Shown: in pieces, positions 24,102-34,423 of the stretch
How positions within the stretch are numbered: position 1 is the stretch's first letter
How the letters are laid out: each line of letters opens with the position of its first letter
NCBI GenBank assembly: GCA_015178975.1
Contig: WHVD01000100.1
Location: forward strand, 248,001 to 312,000
Direction: 5' to 3'
DNA length: 64,000 bases
From: Hysterangium stoloniferum
Lineage: Eukaryota > Basidiomycota > Agaricomycetes > Hysterangiales > Hysterangiaceae
Translations under genes and position numbers: made by a program
The notes under the pieces: generated by a model
Database searches by the model: none
Told to the model about the DNA's origin: nothing
The model's input: only the letters and a program-made list of their open reading frames with translations

Positions 24102-24744
24102 TGTGAAGAGTCGATAGATTCTGACCGTTCGATATACGAAGAATAGTGTTTATTCAACTACTATTAGCAGGTATTGACCGTACAGTACAATACCGTAGAT
24201 TACTAGACAAGCAGTACTAGTAAGAAGACATGCTATGCATCACAAGAGCAACTGTACAGTTGCTCTTGATGGCTTGAATGAAAGAATGAAAGAGTTGACC
24301 TTCACGGTACAACTTGTAGCTAGATGTAAAATAGATAATCAATGTGAAGCTGAATATCTAGAGTAAAGAGATAGTAGCGCGAGTCGACTATAATGTCGAC
24401 TAGTGCAAAGACCTTAGAGTGGAACTCGACCTTCGCAGTTCGAGTCCAAAGTATGTTAGTATGCGAGAGAATACTACCTTTATAGGTAGTTGAGACGTTA
24501 CCCTTGACACCTCTCGCTATTCGACGTCTGGGTCGTTTACGAGGTGGTGTCTGCTGGGTAAAAGTGTCTATTGTTTTGGTGCCAAGAGCGCCCATATGTA
24601 TACACAAAGCTTCGAACTACAAAATAAGGGTATGCTCGAAATATAGAAAGAATGTAAAGAAAGAAAATAAAAGATAAATAATAAAGTACTATAATCCAAC
24701 TATTATTCCTTAGTCCAATTATGCATATATGCATACCCTTTACA
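24102..24744 (-). mobile_element. 5' LTR, subfamily C, of minus gypsy element
   Basis: A 643-bp repeat almost identical to the solo LTRs at 1182 and 1847. Its right flank CGTCT is the point where a subfamily A LTR was interrupted. Because gag-pol of both elements is alike while one has an A LTR and the other a C LTR, LTR subfamilies have exchanged among closely related elements. The 26-bp palindrome is at 24243-24268. Confidence 0.9.
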
Positions 24745-25110
24745 CGTCTCGACCGTCACAGACGGGCTTTAGCTATCTACTCTATCAGAGTTTCGAACTG
24801 TACCAGTCGAAACTCAATCCTTATCTCAACTCGCGTGGACCACATCCACGCTACTCTATTATTCGACTCTCTAGTACTCTACTTTACTCTCAAGCAGTCG
24901 TTCAGAACCGCACTTGACAGTCGATTCTACTTATTCGTTTTAGCTCTCTACCTTATTCTAGATAGCTACTTCCCTCTACCATATTGAACTAAGTAGTCAA
25001 TACGCGTTCATTCTGTATTAGACTTCGACAGTCAATACATCTTAGTGTCGTACCTAAACAGTCGATATCCTTCGTATATAGAATGGTTAGAACTTCCACT
25101 ACTCTTCACA
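24745..25110 (+). mobile_element. Right part of a subfamily A LTR
   Basis: Matches the second half of the LTR at 6659-7288, ending ACTCTTCACA at 25110. It is the right side of the target into which the minus gypsy element inserted. The left side is not found next to the element's other end. Confidence 0.85.
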
Positions 25111-25143
25111 ATGTGTGACATAGCCCTTCGAACTGGGGGGCAC

Positions 25144-25360
25144 TGTGAAGGATGGGCTGCAAACAACGCAATACTCCCAGAACTGAGTATTGCTTCAATT
25201 CCTTATTCTTTCCATATTTTATATTATTTTAATTTTACTCCAAATGTGAGATATATCTCGCATTTAGTAGTGCAAAGGTCCATGTATGCTTGTGGGCACA
25301 TGATTGATTGTCTTTCAGATTAGGGAGAACAATTACAACCTAACCCAAATGCATGTATAA
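25144..25360 (+). mobile_element. Truncated LTR, putative subfamily D
   Basis: Starts TGTGAAGGATGGGC. At the position where the other subfamilies carry their hairpin it has a different 9-bp stem: GCAATACTC (25168-25176), an 8-nt loop, GAGTATTGC (25185-25193). The text that follows (TATGCTTGTGGGCAC..., AACCTAACCC) resembles the same region of subfamilies A-C. The right end is lost, so the boundary is approximate. Confidence 0.55.
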
Positions 25361-25856
25361 GCCCCATTCATAACAATATTACTCAATGAAGGGCTAAAAC
25401 CAAGGATGTGCCAATTGAAGTGGTGCACAAGGTATGTATAATCTCACCAGGAAACTGTACACTAGATGTAACAGTTCTCATGTTTTGATAGTCTAATGTC
25501 AAATGTAATTTTATTTTGATAATATCCAATACAAAATTGATGAAGCATCTACTTATTTTGAAAAAAGAAACATGTCGCGGCACTTGCGCAGCACCGCACA
25601 CCCTGCGCGGCACTTTCCTATAGTTTAGGGTAATATTAGGCAATTTGAAATTGTTGGCTCAGCACCCTTCTCTCCTTCAGTTAAGCGCAAGCTATTATCT
25701 TCGGATTGTACCATGTTAAAAATCGAGTGAAAGTCACACGACTTTTGGCCGTGTGGAGTGGTCAAACTAATAGGTTTACGTAAGCAAATTGTTAAACGTC
25801 GCATCTTGATTGACCACTCAAAGCCGTAGGCCATCCTAACCATCGTGCAAGTAGTC
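25361..25856. promoter_or_regulatory. Upstream region of the transporter gene
   Basis: No gene seen. Contains a direct repeat of GCGGCACTT (25577-25585 and 25607-25615) around a GC-rich core. This is the only available promoter space between the LTR remnants and the transporter start codon. Confidence 0.35.
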
Positions 25857-27320
25857 ATGTCGCAGAATGCACAGAAGCCGGCCTCGAGGCTTGTGGTGGT
25901 GAGTTAAGAGTCCTGCGTGTGTGTGTGTGTTATAATTGCCCTTGTTAACGACTTTGATTTCGGTAGATAGGCACGGTTTTGTTCTATCTCGTAGCAGCCT
26001 TAACAGTACGTGGCAATGCTTGCCATATCCTAGGTTGTAACTCGACTGATAATGTATGCCAGATGGTTATCGCGTAATCTAGTCTTTTTGTCAAGCGTAT
26101 AAAGGGCGGATTTTGACTGTCGCATTCATTTCTACAGAAATAAATGGGTCTTGAGCTCAACAGACGCACCCCTTTTCTTTCTTTTTGCGCAGCTAGTGAT
26201 TGCTGTCGTTTTATTCATGGTGTCGCATCTCGTTGGTCTCTTTACCATTCCATTTGTGATTGATATGAGTATAATTCGAGGCATGGTGCCCTTGGTGTGT
26301 GTCAACGTGTTGGGTTTGAGGTAGGCATGTCCCCGACTGGTTTCAGGTAAATGGTCTGACAATGACAATTCTGCAGTTTCAATAACTATTGCCTCAAATA
26401 CGTTGATGCTTCCTTCTACCAAATCGCCCGTGGCCTCGTACTCCCGACCACCGTTCTTTTATCCTATGTCTTCCTTTCGTCTCGACCTTCTGTCCGTGTT
26501 CTCGCCTCCTGTGGTGTTGTTACTCTCGGCTTCTTCATCGGTGTGCTCCTTGACAACTACAGCACCGCACCCTCCCCCGACTCCCCACTTCCTCTCCCAG
26601 CTAAACCCAAATCCGAGGCAGACTCATCTCTTACGTCCTCCCTGGGCATCATATTCGGTCTCTTATCATCAGTGACCACGGCTTCCTCCGCAGTCATTAT
26701 CAAGCAGAGCTTGGATGTCGTTGGCGGGAGTACGCTTGCCCTTGCGTGGTATTCGAATCTGTTCAGTGCGGTGGTGTTGCTTCCGCTTCTCTTTTTGGCA
26801 GGAGAGGGACCCGCTGTTCATCAGCTGCTGTTTGCGGATGAGAAGGGGTGGGAGACTTTTTTGTGGGGAACATTAATTACGGTACGTTTGGTGTTGGCGT
26901 TAGAAGAGCCATCCTTTTTTGATGTCAAGTTGTTTTTGTGCAGGGGCTCTTTGGCTTTCTGATCTGCATAGCGGGATTTTTGAGCATCAAGGTCACCTCG
27001 CCCATCACGCATATGGTCTCTTCTGCTGTAAGAGGCGTGGTTGTTACGCTTCTTGGAGTGTGGTTTTTCCACGAAGTTATTACCTCGTACGTGCACCGCG
27101 TCCCTTGGCTCAGTTTATACTAAATGTTACCCCTCTCAGCGGCCGGGCTGCATCTATCCTCACCATTCTCGCAGGCTCGATATATTATACATGGGTCAAA
27201 AACGAGGAGCAGAATCGCAAAGAGGCTGCAAAAGCAAAAGGCTATGAGCATGTCCCACTGGATGACGTGGAGAGTGGAGTGGCATCCCCAACGAGGCATA
27301 AATCGACACCGCCGCCGTAA
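25857..27320 (+). CDS. GDP-fucose transporter-like protein (SLC35C1 type)
   Basis: Nucleotide-sugar transporter of the Golgi/ER membrane, predicted to exchange GDP-fucose for GMP. Hand-built exons: 25857-25898, 25967-26005, 26063-26073, 26138-26320, 26377-26881, 26944-27086, 27140-27320. They sum to 1104 nt (367 aa), in frame, with GT-AG introns. Family marks: MVIANKWVLSSTDAPLFF after the first membrane segment, GLSFNNYCLKYVDASFYQIA (the FNN-CLKYV signature of SLC35C1), KVTSPITHMVSSAVRG near the C-terminus, and YTWVK at the end of the last segment. Length fits the family (about 360 aa). About ten hydrophobic segments are visible. Exon 3 is only 11 nt. A GT dinucleotide run lies in intron 1. 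Substrate specificity is inferred from family resemblance; another nucleotide sugar is possible. Confidence 0.88.
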
Positions 27321-28728
27321 ATATAACGGAATTTGAAGTGAAGTATTACTTAATACCAAAAGCAGTCGGCCATTGCTACAGACAATAGAGGACTACTTTA
27401 TTTATTTACCTATGATACCTGTATCTTACACTATAGACATATATATTGACAGGAGGTCAAAGTGAGGATGATCGATCAATCTTTCGTTGTGACCATACGC
27501 ACTCCAGGTGGTTTTATCTACTGCGGTGAATGTTATCAACATTGAATGTTTCTAGGTCTGCCGTGTTCCTGGTATGGTGCACCAGCACCATATTCTTAGA
27601 TTTGGGAAAGGCCTGTCAAGAGAGTGATTGAATTGATGCAAGAAGGATGCAATTTGAAATGCTAAAGGAGAATTTTGGATGCGGAGCCCAGTAAGAAATT
27701 CACCCTCTCCTTTACTTGTTTATATCCTTTCTGATCATTGCAGTCTATCTAACCCCCTTTTCAACTTGTAACGATGACCAGTACTCCCGTAATAAATTCG
27801 CACACAAGGCTGGTTCCTTTTTTTCTTTATAATTAAAGACTGGGACAGCAGAAACCGACTGTTCCATTAGCCCATGGGCACAGTTGGGTTTTCCGGCGCA
27901 TAACCTGGATTCAGTGCTAAGCCCTAACATGTCGATATATGGCCACCGCTGGTGTTTTATCTTGAGCTTTCTTTCATACACTCGTGATTGTCACCATGTG
28001 TAGCCGGTGTATATATTCCTGGCTGACTTCTCACGGCCAGCGCTGGCGGTGAGGGTAACTTTTTTGTTGATGGAGCTGATGCATACAAGCTCCGACTGAC
28101 GGCGGGATGATGTGATAATACACGTATGATTCTCTTGGGAATTTCACAATAAATGGGGATATAAATACAAGACGGCCTTGTCTATGGTCTCGGAATGCCG
28201 TCTGAAGTGGCTCTGACACATTCTGTGAAGAAATGTAACGAGGGACACGTGCGATTGATTTGCAAATGAGGAAGACCTCAGCTGGATCAGGCAAGTCTCG
28301 AAGCGGAGAGAAGATACGTTCGAATCACAAAAGTTGCCATGAACGGAAACGGCGATTGAATTTGACAGGAGATGGCATGATGCAAGTGGCTGGGTACAAA
28401 CACGGCGAACTCGTCATACCGGTATACGTTATCATACCTGCATAAATAGTACAGGAAGCGTCGAGTTGCCCATCTTCTCTCCCTGTATAACAGTTGATGT
28501 CGAATTTCCGATGTGATGTTGATTCTGAAGAAGAAATGTCTGAATGCATAGAATGATATTTTTAGAAACTTAACTGAGGCTATCGACAGGAAGACGCGAA
28601 TAGAGTTAATAATTATTAGTTACTTACAGGCTGTATAGATACATTACTATTGAAACACACGGTACACCATAATACTCGAGTTCATATACAATAGGGCTTA
28701 AAGGGATCCACGGGAACATATCAATCAA
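27321..28728. other. Intergenic region between convergent genes
   Basis: About 1.4 kb between the transporter stop and the copper ATPase stop. Only short, unsupported open frames. It should hold both 3' untranslated regions. No repeat or RNA gene recognised. Confidence 0.5.
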
Positions 28729-31700
28729 TCAAGCCTCACTTCTGTATTTTCGCACTATCGCCGGCTCCTTATACGTCCATCTCAATGCCAACGAGTTGAC
28801 AACCACAGAGATGGACGACAATGCCATCGCTGCGGATGCCCAAACCGGTGGTAAATCTGTCTTCTTCCCTGAGACCCCGTAAAAAGCCCCGGCTGCCAGC
28901 GGTATCAAGGCAACATTATAGAGACATGCCCAGACAAAATTACTGATGATTTTGTGCCGGGTGGCCCGCGCGAGGTGGTGAATCGTGAGAATGGAGAGAA
29001 GATCGGAACGAATCAGAGAGAATGAGGCGGTGGAGAGGGCGAGTGAGGAGCCACTCCCCATTGCAATACTGATGTCTGCCTGAGACAGTGCAGGTGCGTC
29101 ATTGATGCCGTCACCGACGAACGCGACAGTTTTCCGTTTGCGTGCAGGTGAGGCGGACGATTCCGGCAGTGAGATATCCTCTCCGTTCTGTAGCCTCTCC
29201 ACCCACGACTGCTTATCGGCCGGTAATGCACCTGCAATGACATGCGTGCTTTCGATGCCAACACTCTGGGCTATCGTCTTCGCGGTGACTTCGTTATCGC
29301 CCGAAATCATCCATACATCGATATTAAGTTTCCGCAGCTCCGTGATTAAAGTGGAGGCTTCGGCGCGTGGGGGGTCATGTACCCCGAGGAGAGCCAAAAT
29401 AGTATGGCGCTTCGCCTTGATGGGCAAGTTGCACGAGGAACCAGAAAGAAGCTTCACCGAAAGTAAAACAACGCTTTTGCCCCCAATTTGCCATGACCGG
29501 AGGTCTCCCGATGATTGTTCCGCGAGGACCGGAGAGGCGTACTCTGCATGGACATCTTGCATAAGATTTTCATTCCCTATGCATACCTCTAAATCTGTTG
29601 CTGCCGCGGAAATTCGGAGAGTAGCGATAAGTCCACGTCCGGGGATTTCCTCTGAAGATACAAGCTCGACGTTGGTGGCGTCATTTTGATCTGTGTCCAG
29701 TTGTAGTTGCGAGTCGCACCATTCTCGTATACCAACTGCCACAGGGTGAGTCGATGCGAATTCGGCAGATCGGAGCAGTGATAAAATTAAGGTGCGGGCT
29801 GGAGAATGAGATGAGGTTAATGTAATTTGGGACGATGTGTTAGAAGTCGGAAGAGGGGCTCCCAGATCGGTTTCACCGTCGACTATTGAGGAATGCGAAA
29901 TCAGTAGCCGGTTGTCTGAAACGGTGAATTTTCCTCGAGTTATTGTCCCCGTCTTGTCCATCACAAGGACGTTCAGATTACCCAGAGCGAAAAAAGCGTC
30001 GCTGCCACCATTCGATACAATTCCATACTGTGCTCCCAGACCAATACCAACTATTTGAGCGGTTGGGACAGCAAGACCAATTCCTAGAAAGTAAAAGACA
30101 TATTTAGGACAAGTATTAGACATGGTGAAAAATCACTTACCACACGGACACGCCACTACCAGAACAGCTACTGCAAATTGAACTGCAAATAGTACCCGGT
30201 TTCCAGCAGTCATCTCTACACCCGTGTTCCCCAATGAAGTCGGAATACCCCGGAAACACCATGCCGCCAACACAATGCAGGCGATCCCTACAACAATAGG
30301 GACAAAAAAGGATGTGATATTTTCCGCTATTCGTTCCACGCCACCGTCCCGTCCTTTTCCGCCGCCGCCACCCAAAACCATGTTGACTATGCCGTCAACA
30401 ACCCGGTCACCCTCGAGACAGTCCACCCTAGCAAGAACAGCGCTGTTACCAGCATTCACCGTGCCAGCATAGATGGGGTCGCCGTCAAATTTGGGTACGG
30501 GGGAATGTTCACCGGTTAGACTTGCTTGGATGAAGTGTGTCAGGGGGCGCGAGGCGTCGACGGGTGTTACTTGTGATGATGTTGGTGGTGCGATTAGAAT
30601 GCAGTCTAGAGGCGGAGATGCTCCGGGTGGGATTAATACTATATCAGATATTTCGAATAGAGGTGTAGGGATATGAAGTGTAGTTGTCGCTGTGAGTGGA
30701 TCATCGAGGGGCTCAATATCAGATGCAGATGCAGGAGTGGTGGTGAGGGAAGAGTAGGAAACCAGTAAACCTCCTTCGGGGACGGAGCCTGAGAGGTCGC
30801 TCAGAACATTCGTTGTACGTTGCCTTGTGAGGTGATCCAGATGGCGTCCAAGGAGAATAAATAGCTGGTCAATAATGTAAGATATTCAGTTCTAGTAGAA
30901 TTTCAGTGTTCGTACCATCAAGAATACCGAGCTATCAAACCACCCCATACCCCCCACTCCCGAGTTTTCCGTACGTTTACCACTGACATCTAGGCCCAAG
31001 AGCACTAAGCTGGCGAGGTATCCGGTCAGTGTACCCAGAGAGACAAGGGTATCCATGCTTCCCCATCTGATCAGCCTGTTTAACCAAGACGTCGAAGGGG
31101 GGCGCCACACATTCCATAAACTTTTCGCCGCTCCCTTGTAAAAATAGATGCCCACACCAAATTGTATCGGTGTGGCCAAACCCCATAAGATGACAGTCGC
31201 GAGTGTGGCGTCGCCCCAAACTGGTTTTTCTAAGGACATCCTGAAAGAATTGGTTTCTGGCAGAAGGGACGTGCCGACCACTGCGACCACAAATGTGGGT
31301 ATTGCGAAAAGCAGTGTGATCAAGAATAGATAAAGGATGTGATAAGATGTTTTTTGACTTGAGGAAGAAAGGGAACGGGGAGGGAGTGGTGTAAATGTTA
31401 CGGAAGGATGGGAATACTTGAGTAAGTCAAGTATAGTTCGAAGAGTTTGAGTCGGGGGTTGGGGCACATATGTTAATGTGAATGTCGCAGGGGAAGACCC
31501 GAGAGACTGTGTGTGCGATACCTGGAAAGGAAGGGAGGAAAGCGTAGCTGTGAGTGCATACCTGTCATAAAAACATTAATTACGGTAGAAATATAGAAGC
31601 GATGGTTGACATACTCATCAATTTCACCCTCAGCACTGATTGTGACCTCTCGGATACTTGATTTGAGCTTTCTTTTACCAATTAGTGGTATAATTTCCAC

Positions 31701-32533
31701 GATCGAACAATCAAAACCAGCATCTTCAATCTCACTCCGGACGCGCTCAGCGTCTGCACGACTTTGCACAACGGCATTGCCTGAGCTTCCTAACAAGTTG
31801 ATGGTTATGTCGGCAATCCCGGGCACACTTTCTATAGCACGAGTGATGGCGGAAACACATGAGGCGCAAGTCATCCCTTGAATGGCCAAAACTACTCTGT
31901 ATGTTTGTAAGGGGTTTGACGATATCAATTCTGCACCAAATCCAGCATCTTCTATTGACTGAATTATTGTGCTGACTGACATGGTGGGATTGTGTTGGAT
32001 AGTGGCGGAAGGGGGGACTAGTGTCACATGGCTTGATTGGACACCGGGCATGGGCCGGAGGAGACTGTTAAGTGTCGACGTACAGGCACTAACAAATAAT
32101 AAGTGAGCGCAAAATAAAAGGTCTGAGTTAATTGGACCATGTACCTGCATGTTAAGCCTTCCAGTGTAAATCTCGATTCGTGAATCTCCCCCTCGTTGTT
32201 TGTACTTTTTTCTTCTTCTGGGGACATCTCATTACGGCAAGCGTCACATGTTTTTTTATGTTGATCTTCGTGTCGAGAGATGGCCCTGCGTCGAATAGAA
32301 GCCAAAAAAGAACGGAATCTCTGTGGGCGAGTTGAGGCTATAGATGCTACATCGAAACCACGTTCGTCGAGCTGCTTCAAAACAGCGGCGACGTCGGGAA
32401 AGTCAAACGAGACGGTGTGGTCAACGAGAGAAACATCGAGGCCATCGGCGGCGTTGAGCATGCTGAAACATGCGTGAATGTTGGCGACACATGACTGGCA
32501 ATGGAGATTATCGATACGGAGAACAGTGCGCAT
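28729..32533 (-). CDS. CCC2: Copper-transporting P1B-type ATPase (CCC2/ATP7 family)
   Basis: Pumps cytosolic Cu(I) into the trans-Golgi for loading of secreted copper enzymes. Hand-built exons (transcript order): 32533-32145, 32088-31615, 31561-30916, 30864-30141, 30083-28729. They total 3588 nt (1195 aa), in frame. Three N-terminal heavy-metal-binding domains carry CXXC at residues 12-15 (LHCQSC), 129-132 (CSAC, split by intron 1) and 204-207 (GMTCASC). Membrane helices follow. The actuator has TGE at about 620-622, the membrane copper site CPC is at 742-744, the phosphorylation motif DKTGT has D787, HP is at about 857, SGDNEVT is at about 1005, and hinge GDGINDAPALSQAD starts at about 1068. 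All catalytic residues are present. The CPC motif reads CPCGIGLAVPT where CPCALGLATPT is common. The start at 32533 was chosen because the first metal-binding domain begins there. A copper chaperone (ATX1 type) would be its partner. Confidence 0.95.
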
Positions 32534-33603
32534 TTGGCTCAGATGTGAGAACAGAATGGGCGCACTGAAATATAGAGAAGTATAGAGAAGTACGGGAGGA
32601 AATTGACAAGGCACATGTTCCCTAAAATTGGTGAATATTTATACACTCATGCGAGTGAATTGTGCGGTCCAGCGAAAGTGCCTCATTGAGTATTATTAAT
32701 CTTGAGTGGCGTTATTAAACGAAAGTCGATCTTGCTTGGTAAGCCTGCAGTGACACAATTGTTGAGAGCATTATTGCTAGATGTCCATATGTATCGGTAG
32801 TCATTGGTGATGATGATGATTTCATTTTATTCCGCTAGTTTGCTGGTCCTATGTCAATGTGATAAGATCCAGGAAAAGGATCAGCGGCTGATGGGCGCTG
32901 GGTGCGAACATGTTGCAACTGCTAGTTTGTCGCGTGTTGCATTCTAACTATTCAGCTCCCTGGGTATCTTTGTATTGCGAGATTGAATTAAAAACATTTT
33001 GCCTGACAAGGAAGCGGCCAATGTAGACAGTTGGGTTATCGGGCGAAGCAGCTGACAGAAACGAATGAACAATATCTGTAGCTGTCTAGAACATCCCTGT
33101 CATAATTTTTTACTTGTCATCATTGCAATGTTGTTGTTCCATTTAATGTTAGGACATCAGTGATCCAGGCGTGTGAGAATTGACGTCCAGCCATTCATAA
33201 GTGTAGGCAGACAGCCTAAAAACCACAAGCATGCTGATTCCCGTGCCCTTATTAGACGATCACTCACTGATTTCGCGGCAAAACCCTTCGCTCGTTTCAT
33301 TGAAAATTTGTCGCCAATTGAACAACGCTAAAAATCATGATTATGTAATGTAATCAAGCGAATGGGATGTCCGGCTTGGCCTGGTACCGGTGCTGCGAAC
33401 CTTGATTGATCACAGCAATGAATCGACAGTACCAAGGGTCACATTTTAATGTACTGTGGCTGTGGCTTGGTATGTATTGTGATGTAGCAATCATTGTGCC
33501 ACATCATTCACCCAGACTACCCAGTTAAGTATTAGAATGATAAAGGACCCTAGTGGACAAATAGACCACCACTCATACTCAAACTCAGACTCAGATTAAC
33601 CAC
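32534..33603. other. Intergenic region upstream of CCC2
   Basis: About 1.07 kb, AT-rich, with no convincing ORF. It contains the CCC2 promoter on the minus strand (first few hundred bases) and possibly the promoter of the small ORF at 33604. No defined regulatory site recognised. Confidence 0.4.
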
Positions 33604-33806
33604 ATGGCGGACAGAACCAAAGCCATGGATGAGGACTACTATAGGTACATGTGGGTACATAGGTCTGAACCACATATTCCGCTTTTACCTCACACAGCGC
33701 TGAATCCGACGGAGATGGAACAAGGACACCCTACCAGGGGGCTCATAATATGGAAGTAGACCAGTATCTGCCAAGAGCCAGGGGATGTTTAAACGAGCTG
33801 AATTAA
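33604..33806 (+). CDS. Possible small spliced gene, 49 aa, unknown
   Basis: ATG at 33604 opens a 41-nt exon ending in AG|GTACAT. A 53-nt intron (33645-33697) ends in CACAG, and a second exon runs 33698-33806 to TAA. The join gives 150 nt in frame, encoding 49 residues. The product is polar and acidic at first (MDEDYYSAESDGDG). No signal peptide, membrane segment or CAAX tail is visible. The clean splice signals and phase argue for a gene; the small size argues for caution. It may instead be the first exons of a decayed gene. Confidence 0.35.
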
Positions 33807-34423
33807 CAATCCACGGAATGATATGGATTCGAAGCCTCAGGTACAGGGCCAGAATTTCATCAGGCGTGCTAACACGCTGTTAGATTGTTTGTGTTGATCG
33901 AGGTAGGGAGTAATACTTACTACTGGGAGGTGCATATCGATGTATACTAGAAATACCTTCACATATAGGCCACTCCCGAATCACGAAAAGCATCTGTTGT
34001 ATTCGCTATATTAGACAAAATGTATTTAGACGGCGGCCTATCAACGACTTATTCGCCAAGGCAGGATCTCGCCAAGGCAGGATCTCATCACGTGTCCGAG
34101 ATCACCGATGCTTCCCTCGATCTTTGTCTTTGTGGGTTCGGTCCCGATCCCCGGTAAACAAATGGTGCCCAATAGTATGGCCTTTCTATAGAAATAGAAA
34201 GTTCCTTTGGCCCCACACTCAGCAATACCAGTTCGGATAAGACATTATAAGCGTCAGGAATATAAAATCGTCTGTAAAGAGATTGAACGTGCCGTAAAGC
34301 ATACAACATTGCATACATGGGTAGCAGCATGAGGGGCGTAAGGAGATAGGAAACGCAGACTGTGATACATGAAGCAAAATGGATGAAGTACTAGAAAAGA
34401 AGATAGGATATGCATAGCTGTAA
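33807..34423. other. Intergenic region with a 16-bp tandem repeat
   Basis: No gene supported. CGCCAAGGCAGGATCT occurs twice in direct tandem at 34054-34069 and 34070-34085. The right end is the 3' flank of the giant gene that stops at 34424. Confidence 0.5.

Larger units (their letters stand above)
16027..24744 (-). mobile_element. Degenerate Ty3/gypsy chromovirus copy, minus strand, 3' LTR missing
   Basis: In element order: 5' LTR (24744-24102), primer binding site, gag, protease, reverse transcriptase, RNase H, integrase and C-terminal chromodomain. With the solo LTR at 20160-20802 and one target duplication removed, the distance from gag ATG (24024) to the stop (16027) is 7350 nt, an exact multiple of three. 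So this family uses a single gag-pol frame of about 2449 codons. Two in-frame stops interrupt it. No 3' LTR follows the chromodomain. It inserted into a subfamily A LTR whose right half remains at 24745-25110. Confidence 0.9.
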
